A stretch of DNA of 64,000 bases from Cylindrotheca closterium (GCA_933822405.4 CAKOGP040000091.1:1-64000); one strand, 5' to 3'. Shown: positions 42,933 through 54,381, counted from the stretch's first letter. The notes: generated by a model not told the origin, from the letters alone. Made by a program: numbers and translations.

Positions 42933-43353
42933 GCAACACTTTCACGACAATAGTTCTCCTGTGTCTAGGTATACTTTGAGTGAAATTGTTCCTATTTGAT
43001 TAATATTTGGCTTGAATTGATGATTCAATCACAAAAGTAAGTTCAACAATTTTCCCTTGGAAATTCCCTTGTTTACAGAGCTTGATTCGACCTCTATGAC
43101 AATTCTATGTTGAATACAGTACTTTGGGACATCTTGTATTCTTCCCTACTGCATTGTACTCAACACCGATATCTCACTTGTATAGGGTCATTCCCTTTTT
43201 GTGTGGATGTAGATTGTCCGACAGACTTGCGTCCGGCACACTTGCCTCAAATCCCGACATCACGATCAAATTCCGATCGTACATGTCAAAAATTTCGTAC
43301 TTGAATAGTTTCTTTCTGGAACGTAAAAACTCATATTTCGTCATATCCCAACA
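42933..43353 (-). repeat. Family A 3' LTR, outer end lost
   Basis: 421 bp. Inner end intact (TGTTGGGATATGACG on the minus strand). The last 88 bp of the LTR, including ...TTCTAACA, are missing at 42933. Confidence 0.85.
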
Positions 43354-43455
43354 CACTCCTGCCATTGTGACAATCACCATTGGCAGCAATGGGACATGCT
43401 CTCATTCACTGTTTATTTGTGTTTTGTATCTTCTGAACATATATACTTGTCTGAC

Positions 43456-43962
43456 CTATTCCTGTGGATCCCTGGACTTGCAAAACTTCTCACCTTGCAA
43501 TGGCTTTGTCATGAAATCCGCAATCATATCGTCAGTTGGACAGTATTTGATCTTAACATTTCCTTTCTCAACTTGATCTGTGATAGAGAAATAACGAATA
43601 TTGATAGCTCGGCTTCTTTTGCCCGCGCTCTTGCAACCATTCTCTTCCAGTAGAATTGCGCTTTTGCTATCCTGATACAAGATTTTCTTCTCCATGAACA
43701 ATTTCGTCCATAGTATCATCATGACAACATCGTCAACAGCAATCAGTTCCGCTTCCGTACTGCTTCTGCTGTTTAGTTTTTGTTTCTTTGACATCACTTG
43801 AGCTGCACCTCCTCCAAAGGACAAAGTGCCGCCAGTATGGCTCTTGAAATCTGGATGCACCGCAAATGATGCGTCCATCATCCATTTCATTCTGCGGAAA
43901 GTGTCAGGTGATACAACAATGTACAAAACAAATATTGCATCATGCGAACACACTTCTGCCAA
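43456..43962 (-). pseudogene. Family A RNase H
   Basis: 168 codons. Contains KWMMDASFAVHPDFKSHTGG, MSKKQKLNSRSSTEAELIAV, YQDSKSAILLEENGCKSAGK and MIADFMTKPLQGEKF, so all four acidic positions can be placed. A few codons are deleted before the first motif and a small deletion replaces EWQGYLIEKN with EKKI. The end of the frame is altered (KSRDPQE). Confidence 0.85.
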
Positions 43963-44713
43963 TCAGACTCTGTAGGTTCTCGGACTCTTGAGGCAAGAAT
44001 GGTAATCGTGTGATGGATATCCAAACGAGCTCTTAGAGACATAGAGTCCCCTTGCAACAGTAGTATGAAAGATCTGACGGTACTCAGCACTGAGTAACTT
44101 CCCTTTACCAGCTTCCAGTAAATCGTTACCAGCTTGTGTTTCCTGCTTTGAATCCTTGTTGAACTTGATAGGAAAATCTTCCAACATGTTCTTGACATAG
44201 TTGTCCATGCGGATCTTGAGTTTTCCTTTCACCAAGAAATTCAAAGTCATTCCAAGATATCTGTGTATCTTTCCTCTGACAATTGGAACTGCCTTGATTG
44301 AACCATATCTCATGTTCAACCACTTAGCAAATTTGTCATTTTACTTTCGGATCCATGTGACTTGACATAAGATCGTCAACATGAAATCTGATAGTTTGCT
44401 GTTTTTCATCAACAACTTTGTTAGCAACACACGGGTCATACGGGTTGAAAACAAATCCCTTTGCCTCCAAATCGCTTCAAAACTGATTATAGAATAGGGG
44501 GCTCAATTGCAACATCCCATATATAGCACGTAGTACCCGCACATAGATTACTCGCTTTCTGTTCTCTAATACAACGTATTTGCAATACTCTGGGGCCATG
44601 TCAATCAATATCTGGACCATCATGCCAGTGATTTTCATGTAGACACGATCTTCTCCTTCCTTAGCTTTGGGCATATAAGTTTGAATGAAAGGGTTAGGCA
44701 TGTCCATCGTCAT
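43963..44713 (-). pseudogene. Family A RT, two broken frames
   Basis: 44477-44713 carries the Asp motif as MTMDMPNPFIQTYMPKAKE (Ala-Phe changed to Pro-Phe) and VRVLRAIYGMLQLSPLFYNQ. The HVDD region around 44370-44385 is readable but lies between stops and a one-base insertion near 44341. 43963-44319 covers KIHRYLGMTLNFLVKGKLKI to FHTTVARGLYVSK. Confidence 0.82.
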
Positions 44714-45550
44714 TATATCTCTACATCAATAACACAAATAGTGGTGATTGCTTCCTGCAAAGCAGTTGGACTTGCAGTGTCCTCTCGCGATAACCAATCA
44801 TGAGTTCCATTGCCTCGGTATACTAGGCGACCTTTAATCGTCTTTTCAAATTGCTTCTCCACGAGTAACATCATCGCTGATTGGGCCTTCTTTCGCTCAG
44901 AAGCGGTCATGTCTTTCACAAATTTGGGAGTGAAACAATCTCTCAGGAGCATTTGTCTCAATTCCTTATCCACAGCATCCTTTCCATCATCACCAAACTT
45001 CTTCAGTCCTTGATTGATGTAATACTGTTGAATGAAGTTCAGACCTTTGTCAGTATTGAACTTGGCCTTGATCTGCATCATGTAACAAGCGATCAGAATA
45101 GCGTGGTGCTCTTCATTATCAGCTTTCATCAGACCTTCATCAGTATCAAACTTGGCCTTGATCTGCATCATGCAACGAGCGCTCTTCATAATCAGCTTTC
45201 ATCTTATTCCCAATCTGTTGGAAACAAAAATTGTGCTTTGCTTCAAGGATAGCTTTACTGTCTTTAGTACTGCAACTTCCTTCTTTGGTACGAATACCAG
45301 ATTTTAACTTGTTCTTCAACAGTTTCAATTCTCTCTCTCGATGCTTGCGTCTTGGCGCAACTCGATTCTTGTTCTTATTGGCAGAACTGCCACTCCTGCT
45401 CAAAAGCCATTCTCTTGGTTTCTTTGGAACTTGAGAAAGGTTCAGCCCAGACATTGCAGCTTGCGCATACTTTTGCCCAGATTAAGTGACTTTTGCTACT
45501 TGAGACCTTTCAGGCTTGAAATGTCTTTAAATCTCTCTTCTTATTGAAGA
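44713..45550 (-). pseudogene. Family A basic/helical pol segment with internal duplication
   Basis: 44713-45189 and 45146-45454 overlap. The CMMQIKAKFDTDEGL segment is duplicated (around 45056-45090 and 45127-45180), shifting the frame. The acidic linker is largely deleted: the frame beginning MSGLNLSQVPKKPREW is joined to the integrase end at about 45510-45545. Confidence 0.8.
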
Positions 45551-45829
45551 ACTTCAGGGAAGTAACACCTTTGGCAGCAGCCCAAGCTTCAACACGCTGG
45601 ATTACTTGATTGGTAACGGCCGGGTAGTACAACGACCTTGGGTCGGGAAATCATCTTCTTAGTATTGAGGTTGAGCACTCGGTGCCCAGTACGGTGTCCC
45701 TTCGTAGGTGCAATGTAGATCGCTTCAATACTTCGGGGTTCCATCGAATTGTTGGAATCCGTCCCAATTGCATGAACATATTGTCCAAGTTCAGCAACCA
45801 TGTCACTCTTGTAGTTGATACTGACATTA

Positions 45830-47341
45830 TCAATGAGTTGCTGCGGACTGAAATGTGATGAGATACTTACTGTCTTTCTGGGGAAAGACATTCAATAACT
45901 TGGCGGCTCGACGTCCAAGACATTCAGTGATCACTTTTGGGACCACTTTGTAGGGTAAGCGTGCAAGAGCTACTCTGACTCTTTCTTTCAACATCCTATT
46001 GTTTCGCTCAGCGGTAGGCTCGTGGTCTCCAGCTGCAGTCGGGTCAATAGTAACACCCATATTGTCTAGCATATCATCCGTGAGAGGAATGAACGCCCGA
46101 TCACACTTGATGATCTTCACTTGAAAGCCTGCCTTGTTGTAGCGGCAGAATATCTTATCCAATGCTTCAAATACAGGGTCAGTCTTCAGGTTCTGCACAG
46201 GAATACATGAGCGATAACACACAGTGGTATCAATGCAGGTGAGAAACTTAGCATTCTCGATCTCCATGTGATCAATACAGACAGTAATAGATCGATTGTG
46301 CTGATATAATTCCGCTGGTGGACTTAAGAAGTCGTCATATGTCTTCTTCGGAGTTGGTCTTGTTGACTTGCCTTTCAATGTAGAGGCGTCAGGTCCAAAG
46401 ATTGCTTCGGCATGATTGATCGCTTCTTCAGTGATAGGACAGTTCTTGATGAGACCAGATCGGATCGCATACTTCAGACTTTTGGTGCTTGGAGCATTGA
46501 GTATGTGCATTGCACTTCTCGCTTCCATTGCAGCCTTGACTTGTCTTGGAGTGAATCCTTCCTTGTTCTTTCGAACGGTTGCCATCTTGGAGGTCATCTC
46601 GAGTCCAGCATATCCATTCTGTCTGTTTGAAGAAAGTTCGAAATGGGGTTGATTATTTAAGTTGTTTAACTGGCGACGGTACATCGCACTTGTCTCTTTG
46701 GCACCTGGTTCGACATTCGCTCCAAGTTGCTCCAACACATACACACCCTTACGATTAACAAATCGCATCTTTCTGTTTCCATCACAATGCACAATAAAAG
46801 CATTGTCAGTATCAGTATCCATAGTAATGCGGTATCCCGCAGCAATCATCTTGCGCATAGCAAGTACATTGGCAATTCCATCTTCATTGTGATAAACTGG
46901 AGGTGGAAATTTTCCTAGAAAACCTTCTTCCTCTAGAACTCTGCTGCCCACGTTAGTGTGCATGTCAAGTTCTTTCTCAGCGTGACGGAGTCCATGCATA
47001 AGCTCATCATTACAAATGGTGGTGTTTGTACAACCACTGTCCATGATGACATGATCGTACAACCCAAATGGATCTTGTTCCTTTCTGCGGCTTTGAATAA
47101 ACTGCAGACCTTGATCTGCTTCAGTAGCAAGATCAGGCAAATCTTTGTTTTCACTAGCATAGTGCCAGTCGGCTTGAAGTTTGACATTTGTCGTACCAGC
47201 AGGACATGGAATAAGATAGACATCATTGTCATTCTCATCCTTTCCCTTGATAGCATGGTGAAAGACATTTGACATATCAAAATGTCCAGTTTTCATGGCT
47301 TGCGGAGTTCGAGCTTGAGTTGCATCGAATCCTTGGCGCAC
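45830..47341 (-). CDS. Family A protease-integrase, longest intact pol frame
   Basis: 503-codon uninterrupted frame, the reference used here for family A. Protease: HVIMDSGCTNTTICNDELMH, with the DSG codons at 47033-47041. Pre-integrase: TPRQVKAAMEARSAMHILNA and NCPITEEAINHAEAIFG, then LKGKSTRPTP. Integrase core: first Asp in SITVCIDHMEIENAKF, second Asp in KIIKCDRAFIPL, Glu in HEPTAERNNRMLKERVRVAL. The frame leaves the family at KDSKYLITFQSAATH because of a small insertion near 45865. The remainder (45589-45891) is in another frame. The domains could be active but the rest of the element is broken. Confidence 0.88.
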   Translation of the reverse strand: MRQGFDATQARTPQAMKTGHFDMSNVFHHAIKGKDENDNDVYLIPCPAGTTNVKLQADWHYASENKDLPDLATEADQGLQFIQSRRKEQDPFGLYDHVIMDSGCTNTTICNDELMHGLRHAEKELDMHTNVGSRVLEEEGFLGKFPPPVYHNEDGIANVLAMRKMIAAGYRITMDTDTDNAFIVHCDGNRKMRFVNRKGVYVLEQLGANVEPGAKETSAMYRRQLNNLNNQPHFELSSNRQNGYAGLEMTSKMATVRKNKEGFTPRQVKAAMEARSAMHILNAPSTKSLKYAIRSGLIKNCPITEEAINHAEAIFGPDASTLKGKSTRPTPKKTYDDFLSPPAELYQHNRSITVCIDHMEIENAKFLTCIDTTVCYRSCIPVQNLKTDPVFEALDKIFCRYNKAGFQVKIIKCDRAFIPLTDDMLDNMGVTIDPTAAGDHEPTAERNNRMLKERVRVALARLPYKVVPKVITECLGRRAAKLLNVFPQKDSKYLITFQSAATH

Positions 47342-47466
47342 TTGAGAAGCCTTGTCGGCTGAGTTCTATTCCACTGAGTGCAATCTCACCGTTAGCATTC
47401 ATAGAATAAGGGACAGTAACAGTGCCGCCACCTTGAGTTGGAATCTGCATTGAGCTGCGAAGGAAC

Positions 47467-48888
47467 TTAAATCATTTGATTACCTGTAGTACCAGCAAGT
47501 CGCAAAGGTGTGTTAACGCTTCCTGCAACACTTGATGCTCCACTTGTGGACGCTGAAGTTCCAGGAACTATAGCTGGAACAGTAGCTGGGACAGTTGCTC
47601 CAATCTGATTAAGGTTGAGCTTCTTCCCATAGTCAACATATTGATCCTGATTCTTCCATTGGATCTTTGGTAGCAGTCTGTCTGGGCATTTTGGAGACAT
47701 ATGGTCTTCATTGCCACACACATAACATGCTGCCTTCTTTCCATCCTACGGTTTCCCTTTTCCTTTTCCTTTTCCTTTTCCTTTACCTTTACCTTTACCT
47801 TTACCTTTACCTTTACCTTTACCTTTACCTTTACCTTTACCTTTACCGTTACCGTTACCGTTACCGTTACCGTTACCGTTACCGTTACCGTTACCGTTAC
47901 CTTTACCTTTATTAGGTTGGTCTTTTCCTTGGTAGAGGTTCACTCCCGGGATTTTAATCACATCCATGATCTTCAACATATCTTGTGCTTTGCTGGCCGT
48001 CTTTGGATAATAATCCACTTCTCTGCAATAGTTTGTCTGAAGATCCAGCATCAGAGGAGTTGTTCTTGTTCGATCGCAGTTGCACAGAAATCCTGTTGCA
48101 AGAACGGCTTCAAAGATATCATCCTTGAACTTGTTTTAAGCAGCAGTATTGGTGCTAGCAATAGCAGCATACGCTTTCGTCTTGACTGCAAAATTTTGGA
48201 ACCGGGCCATGCCATATAGATCTTGCAGGACTTCAGCCTGTCTCAAGAATCGTTCCTTGAAATGCATGAAGTTTTCCGTTGTTACATGCTTCATAGCAAA
48301 GAACTTTTGATTCGCTTCCCAGAAATCCAAGAAATCATACTCAGCATCAGCACTCTTCTTCATGAATTGTTCAATACGTTTCAAGAGTTTGATCAGATCT
48401 TCAAGAGTAGTCATGAAATCGGCTTCACCTTGAAGCTTGATATCCATTGCCTTCGTCACAAACTTAAGCATAATGTTTGATTTGACGGTTCTCTTGTTTG
48501 TCTCAAAGTATGCTGATCTTCGCATGTTCTCGTCGAGCTTTGCAGAATAGAAAATCTTGTTTTGGGCCATCTCTGTTTCTCTTGCAACAGCTTCAGTTTG
48601 AGTTGGAGCGTTCAATCTTGGAGCAATTGCATTGAAGTCGATCGACTTTCCATCTCGAATTGATTTCACCATGTCTTCAGAACATTTCATTCCAGAAGCT
48701 TGGATGTAGTCAATCACTCTTTCTTTGGCATCTTTGTACAACAATCTTGCCTTTCCATCGTTTTCATCTTTCGTTGAAAATAGATGTTTCACAACTGTTG
48801 AACTCGAGTTGCTCTTGACTTTCTGAGGAGTCACACGTCCTCTTCCACCACCGGATGAAGAACGTCCCATCGTCAACGAATCACTCAC
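47467..48888 (-). pseudogene. Family A gag with nonsense codon and expanded KG/NG repeat
   Basis: ATG at 48868-48870 (MGRSSSGGGRGR). The first 250-codon frame stops at a TAA (48136-48138) replacing a CAA in the copy at 56900. A second frame (47746-48051) begins LDLQTNYCREVDYYPKTASK and runs into a Lys-Gly/Asn-Gly tract, ending at TAG in KP*DG. A third frame (47467-47721) has the knuckle CGNEDHMSPKC and spacer. Confidence 0.85.
47757..47912. repeat. Hexanucleotide repeat in gag (CCTTTA/CCGTTA)n
   Basis: About 26 units: CCTTTT-type at the left, then about 11 CCTTTA, about 9 CCGTTA and 2 more CCTTTA. It encodes KGKG, NGNG, KG on the minus strand. The equivalent stretch is about 57 bp at 27793-27849 and about 40 bp at 57132-57171. 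Confidence 0.92.
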
Positions 48889-48938
48889 TCCTTTGTAGAT
48901 AAGGCAGTGCTGTTCTTGACGTAAATTTGTTTTGTTGC

Positions 48939-48952
48939 CTTTTGTGATTGAA
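48939..48952 (-). promoter_or_regulatory. Primer-binding position of the nested family A element
   Basis: On the minus strand TTCAATCACAAAAG follows the 5' LTR end. Its complement sits in the LTR at 49132-49145, a perfect 14-base match (15 counting the terminal LTR base). Confidence 0.6.
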
Positions 48953-49195
48953 TGTTAGAATAAAGCAAAATGTGCTCTATCGCGAGTGCCTTTAGCGCTC
49001 AGAACAAACTCTCTGCAATCTAAATTTGTAATCGATTGTACAACACTTTCACAACAATAGTTCTCCTGTGTCTAGGTATACTTTGAGTGAAATTGTTCCT
49101 ATTTGATTACTAATTTGGCTTGAATTGATGATTCAATCACAAAAGTAAGTTTGACAATTTTCCTTTGGAAAATCCCTTGTTTACAGAACTTGATT
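48953..49195 (-). repeat. Family A 5' LTR, outer half lost
   Basis: 243 bp, from the gag-side end (TTCTAACA on the minus strand) to about the middle of the LTR, where copia family B sequence begins. Confidence 0.85.
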
Positions 49196-50034
49196 AAATT
49201 TGGCACAATGAAACTCTTCTATCAACCATTAGCCATTAAAATCCCTATAATCATTGCCTGCAGATAACTTCCATCTCCTTTGTATACACATCTTCCTTTT
49301 ATTTCTCCAGTGTTTTTCTCAGCTAATAACATCATAGCAACTTGGGCTCTTCTTTTTTTCCAAATCAGTCATTTCTTCAACATGAATTTGTTCCCAACAT
49401 TCTCTTTGTATCAATTGACCAAGTTCTTTCATCACAGCCTTATTACCTTCTTCTTTGAATAATTTCAGTCCCTTATTTAGGTAGTATTGTTGAATAAATG
49501 ATACGCCTTCATTTTGAACTTTATCCTTGATTTGTTGCATGAATCGCGCAATCAGATTTGCCTTATCTTTTCCGTATTTCGTTTTCTTGTCACTTCCAAC
49601 CTGTTGGAATCGTAGATTGTAATTTGACTCTTTTTTTGGAATCCTTTTCCTTGAATTTTCCTTCATTGAAATTATTTCATTCAAATAACCTTTCAATTTC
49701 TTGACTTTTTCCTTTTTTCTCATTGCACTCCTGTTCTTTAACAAATTGCACTCCGGTTTCTTTCGATTCAGGTATTGTTGATTATACCTTGGTCGATACA
49801 GATTATTACATTTGGCTGGTCTCATTTTTATTCCATCTTGAACATAAATTTACAACTCCCGGTTTTCCTTGGACTGAATATGTCCTCTTTATTCACTTCA
49901 TCATTTTCATAATTATCCTTGTCACTAGATTTGTCCAAATTATTGTCAGATTCTAGGTCTCCGCAGTCCCATGTAGACAACTTATATGCGCGACACTCGC
50001 GCATGAGGCATAATACAACAGTCGTACGAGTCAA
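49196..50034 (-). pseudogene. Copia family B pol linker and helical region (5' half of split element)
   Basis: Frame 49828-50034 is acidic (DLESDNNLDKSSDKDNYEND), corresponding to the family A linker. Frame 49319-49825 aligns with family A's helical region: YNLRFQQVGSDKKTKYGKDK matches LCFQQIGNEMKADYEEHN, and GVSFIQQYYLNKGLKLFKEE matches GLNFIQQYYINQGLKKFGDD. A short insertion and stops near 49319 precede the family A insertion. The RT half is at 42110-42932. Confidence 0.8.
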
Positions 50035-50181
50035 TCTTCTGATTTCAGTGCAGATTTGAGTGACTGCAGAAGCAACGTTGGTTCATCATTTTGGTAAAAA
50101 CTACAGAGGAGCAGTGCAAGTTTTGTAATAGGACTATACTAAGTTTAAAAAGCAACTGAACTGAACCAATTCCTTCTGACT

Positions 50182-51199
50182 TTATCCTCGTTTCTTCTGA
50201 ACAAATGTTGCTTCAGATATTGGCTGAAATGTTTTTCGAACAACTTTTTCTCTTTCTTCACTGAGTGGTTCGTCTATGTGCTCCTTCTTCCATCTGCTGA
50301 CTACATCATCGGCAATCAAATTTCTGAGCGTGCTGTAGTTGATAGAAATAGGTTTACCTTCATCGTAAGCAGCCTTGTCAGTTTCACTGAGAAGTTCTCG
50401 AGCAACAGCCTCAAGGACCATTGCGTTCATATTCTCGCCTTTCAGACACTTTGCGAAGACAATTCTTCCAGCCACGTGCGGAGTTATATCTACCCCTTGC
50501 TGTTTCTCTCGTGCCGATCTTCTGTGATTCATTCCAAATGCGTTTGTCACTTGGGCAGCATATTCTTGATTTTGTCTTGTACTTACATGCGCGCTCTTGT
50601 CACAGAGATTTGCCATTGTGATCTTCAATTTGCGCTGATACTCTTCTTTGTCCACTGCTTTCTGTTCCTCAACGTATTTGTACAGCCTGAGACTATGTTT
50701 CAATACATTTTCCAGTCGCGCAGGACCGCGGCTCAAATCCTCATTATACTCTCCACCATATCTGGACTCTTCCGTGGAAAATTCCAATACCTTCATAAGC
50801 CTTGCTCTCTTCAGTTTCACGGTAGAACAACTGAAACCAGTGATGCTTCAATAAGGTATGTTTGAGAGCAATGAAGCTACCCGCCAGAACGTCAAATGGG
50901 CTCTGTGGCGATTCAAGCTTGGCCTGTTGTAGACAGGGAAGTTTGAAGAAAGAAATATCTAGAAAATTACTTTCGTGTCCAGATTCATCATTGCGTCTTT
51001 CTGTAGTGTTTTCATCATTGCGCTGCTCTTCACTTGGCTCATCATGCATAGACGATGCATCCTCAACATCATCATTATCATCATCATAATGGAGTTTATG
51101 GTTGCCTACTCCATGATCATCATCCTCACTTCCATCGCCAATTTCCATTTCATTCACAACCTTCTTCCTTCTTTTTGATTGCCTCATGCTGCTGCTGTG
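50182..51199 (-). CDS. Unrecognised protein with acidic N-terminal half (one frame change)
   Basis: The frame 50744-51322 likely starts at the Met near 51187 (MRQSKRRKKVVNEMEIGDGS). It has a basic patch, an Asp/Glu-rich stretch (encoded by CAT/CATC repeats), then FLDISFFKLPCLQQAKLESP and FIALKHTLLKHHWFQLFYRE. The second frame, 50182-50820, continues with LMKVLEFSTEESRYGGEYNE, RKLKITMANLCDKSAHVSTR and an alpha-helical C-terminus (GKPISINYSTLRNLIADDVV). The frames overlap near 50744-50820, consistent with one frameshift or an unrecognised splice. It may be a host gene or an N-terminal protein of a retroelement such as family B. Confidence 0.42.
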
Positions 51200-51662
51200 G
51201 GATGATGGATTGCGGGGTGAAAGAGGATGAGCTTTGCATCCGTCCCTTGTGAACCAGCAGCGGCATTGATTTGAAATTGCTCCTGCGGTGTAACGACAAA
51301 TTAAAGTTTGGTTTGGACCCACACATTGTTTGAAATCATTCCCGTGGGGTTTTGATGTGAGGAATGTGTTTTCAGTTTCAGATCATGTTTGCCTATTAAC
51401 AATTGGTTGCATTTCCGTTGGACAATAAGTAGTTTAAAATTGATGGGACATTGATTGTTATAAAACGTGACATTGAAGCTTTTTGAATAGTTTCGCAGAA
51501 AACTTGAGTTTACACTCCCTCTGGAACGACAAAGGTGCGCATATTTTTTCCAACATCTCATTGGACGCCATGATCCTAGTTTCGGCCTTTGGAACTTCAT
51601 CAAATAGTGTTAGACCTTTCAAAATAGCTTTAGGACATCGACTCGGACAAACCACTACAACC
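51200..51662. other. No recognisable gene
   Basis: Short overlapping frames on both strands only. Confidence 0.35.
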
Positions 51663-51908
51663 TCACAGTATTCTGATCTGAGCAAAGTTGTCTACGTGGG
51701 ACTGTGGAGACCTAGATTCATCATTTTCATTCTCATTATCATCCAAATTCACCACAAATTCGCGAACATCATTGACTTGATTTTCAAATTCTCTGATTTC
51801 ATCTTGAATTCGATCAATTAAATCATCATTTTCCTCATATGTTTCGCGTGTTTCTTTGATTTGTTCTGTCTTTTTAAATGTCTTCTTCAATTTCTTGAAT
51901 CTTTTCAT
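51663..51908 (-). CDS. Charged coiled-coil frame
   Basis: 81 codons with heptad-like Lys/Glu pattern: FKKLKKTFKKTEQIKETRET and DDLIDRIQDEIREFENQVND, then Asp/Asn/Glu-rich sequence. Acidic sequence continues upstream in another frame to about 51975. Resembles linker regions of copia family B in composition only. Confidence 0.35.
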   Translation of the reverse strand: MKRFKKLKKTFKKTEQIKETRETYEENDDLIDRIQDEIREFENQVNDVREFVVNLDDNENENDESRSPQSHVDNFAQIRIL

Positions 51909-51981
51909 TTAGATCCTCATCATTCTGATATTTGACATTTGGATTGGGATCTTGATCAGATTTTTCATCATCATCTCTCTA

Positions 51982-52541
51982 TGTTAGAATAAAGCAAAAT
52001 GTGCTCTATTGTGAGTGCCTTTAGCGCTCAGAACAAACTCTCTGCAATCTAAATTCGTAATCGACTGTACAACACTTTCACGACAATAGTTCTCCTGTGT
52101 CTAGGTATACTTTGAGTGAAATTGTTCCTATTTGATTAATGTTTGGCTTGAATTGATGATTCAATCACAAAAGTGAGTTCAACAATTTTCCCTTGGAAAA
52201 TCCCTTGTTTACAGAACTCGATTTGACTTCTACAAGGACTTTGTGTTGAATACAGTACTTTGGGACATCTTGTATTATTCCCTTCTGTGCCGTACACAAC
52301 ACCAATATCTCACTTGTATAGGGTCATTCCCTTTTTGTGTAGATTGTCTGACAGACTTGCGTCTGGCATACATGCAGAATCCTGACATCACGATCAAAGT
52401 CCGATCATACGTGTCGAAAACTTTGTACTTGAATATTTTGTCACATCCCAAAACACTCCTGCCATTGTGACAATCATCATTGGCAGCAATGGGACATGCT
52501 CTCATTCACTGTTTATTTTGTTTTGTATTTTCTCTTGAACA
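51982..52541 (-). mobile_element. Family A LTR with 3' untranslated tail
   Basis: LTR at 51982-52455 (about 474 bp, small deletions near its outer end), followed on the plus strand by 86 bp of the untranslated tail. Sequence beyond 52541 is unrelated, so only the 3' end of a minus-strand copy is left. Confidence 0.85.
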
Positions 52542-54035
52542 AGGTCTTTTAGGAGTCACCCAAACCATCTGGCCTTCTTCCGCCACACGGACAACTAACG
52601 GAAAATTCAAAAAGAAGTGAGACACAAGTTGGGCAAAAAGAACGCGTGCAAAGTGTTTCACATGGACCTACCGGATTGAATTTGACCCTTGCTGGCTCAT
52701 TTTGCCGCCAGAAATGCAGTCCCGTGAGGAAAGGAGTCACAAAGACTCCGCAAAGGAGTGAAAAATTGTGGATCTCCGAAATAATGATTGTCGTAGGGAA
52801 TCGAAATGTTGCAAGTCGGAAGAAAACCAGCGCATACGTAAGCAGAATTCTATTACACCTAGCCAATGAGATCCTTTTTATTTTCATTGGCTTTGACACC
52901 TTCTCCCAAGAGGTCCGTTAAATTGGCACCTTTTCCCAAGAGGTCCTTTTATTAGAGTTCCCAAAGACAAGATCCAAATGCACCAACTTGGTGCTTGGAA
53001 GAATTGCTTCTTCTTGGCTACAACTTGTGACGACGAACGGTTGAGACTACTAGCAGTACCTGGTAACCAGGTTCTTCTCTTCCCCTGTCAAATCAATCTG
53101 TCATAAGAATATTAGAATAATCAGAATAATTGTATGTCTATAGTCTTATTGAAATGCCAATCTATTGAAACGTAGGAATCGCGAGCATGGTGTCTGCTTA
53201 TGATCTTTGATGCGACGGAGCCACGTTGCATTCGTCCAAGACTAAGAGACATTTATTGCGCCTCTTTCTATTATAGGAGTGCTTTCGTTGGTGGCAATGA
53301 CACATCGAGAAAGCTCAAAGAAGAAGAGGTTGTGCTCGTAGAATAGGAATACCCGTAACGAAGCGAATTTTGTTGATTGATGCGTTTCACTACAAAAATT
53401 ATCTTGCCAACGTAGAATGGCAGAACCTCATTCAATGCTTCGCAGAAAGAAAGACGCAAACGTAGCTCATTCGTAGAATAACAGGTCGGTGAATTCGCAA
53501 TGTAGAGCATTTGACTTGTTGACATCTGAACGTTGTTTTGGCAACAACAGAATGACAAAATCTCGTTCAAAACTTCGCGGATATACAGGCCAAATAGACC
53601 CAAGCGTAGATCTTTCGTAGTATCATAGATGGTTTACTTGAGTTGGTGGGGTCTCGTTGGTTTATCAAGGTCTCTTTCCCGTTGGCATCATTGAAAGCAA
53701 TTTTGGAAAGGTCTTGAATCATGATAGTGATAGGGAAATGAATTGCAGAAGCGCAACCACATTCATTCGATCTGTCCCATCACTGCGCATAGAGCGATAA
53801 TAGAGTTGTGTAAGAAACTTGTATGGAGGAGATGCAACGCCCATCCGAAACTTACCTTCATTTTCATTGCAATTTTGATGAAACCGTGAGTGAATGAATG
53901 ATTGATGAATTCAAATCTAACGGATAGAAGGCCGGCGAGCGGGTATGCCGGCGTGAGGTTTTGAATCTCGGCGGGAAATGGAGTTGGTCTGGTCATTTTG
54001 GTCATATTCTCGCCGTCCGTACGTTGTCCGCCAGC
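52542..54035. other. Low-information stretch with diverged direct repeats
   Basis: No gene recognised. Two phrases, CCCAAGAGGTCC (52905-52916 and 52938-52949) and a weak repeat of GCAACGTAGAATG/CATTCGTAGAATA (around 53397-53640, period about 170 bp), recur. Frames at 53271-53603 minus and 52646-52921 plus look fortuitous. Confidence 0.35.
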
Positions 54036-54372
54036 CTAAAAAATACTACTTCCAACTCGCTCCTGAGATGTCGGGCAAGTCAAGGAGGGCTCTTCCACGG
54101 GTGGTACTGGCGTAATGCCCATCACCATGTCGCGGAAGCGTGTGTACAAGCTGCCTTGTTGTGGCTTGGAGAAGAAATCGGCCAGCATGTCCTCCGTGGG
54201 ACAATAGAGCAGGTGAATGTCACCTCTCTTAATGCGATCCTTAATAAAGAAAAATCTGATGTCTATGTGTCGCGATCTTTTGCTCGCAGACTGTCTACCA
54301 TTCTTTTCTAAACGCATCGCGCTTTCATTATCTTGATAGTAATATCTCCTGCGTGTACGTATGCCTTGGTGT
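54036..54372 (-). pseudogene. Copia family C RNase H C-terminus
   Basis: 93-codon minus-strand frame: MRLEKNGRQSASKRSRHIDI, FFIKDRIKRGDIHLLYCPTE, DMLADFFSKPQQGSLYTRFR. This is the conserved end of copia RNase H but clearly different from family A (SKPQQGSLYTRFRDMVMG versus TKPLQGEKFRKFRDLILG). Cut at about 54372 by a family A fragment on the other strand. Confidence 0.8.
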
Positions 54373-54381
54373 TCCCTCCTA

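Larger units (their letters stand above)
42933..49195 (-). mobile_element. Most complete family A copia element, nested in family B
   Basis: 6.26 kb in minus orientation with both LTRs partly present: 5' LTR part 48953-49195, gag 48870-47467, protease-integrase 47341-45830, linker and RT 45550-43963, RNase H 43962-43456, 3' LTR part 42933-43353. Both outer LTR ends are missing, so no target duplication can be read. It lies between the two halves of one family B pol gene. It is defective through a gag nonsense codon, frameshifts in RT and a short RNase H deletion. Confidence 0.9.

Noticed and set aside
47667..48219. Plus-strand frames with long (YLYLYR)n and (FTFTVT)n repeats that could suggest a membrane or beta protein
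   Set aside because: Antisense translation of the hexanucleotide repeat in gag.
53271..53603. 110-codon minus-strand frame as a gene
   Set aside because: It covers a diverged direct-repeat stretch, has no motif and no support from neighbours.
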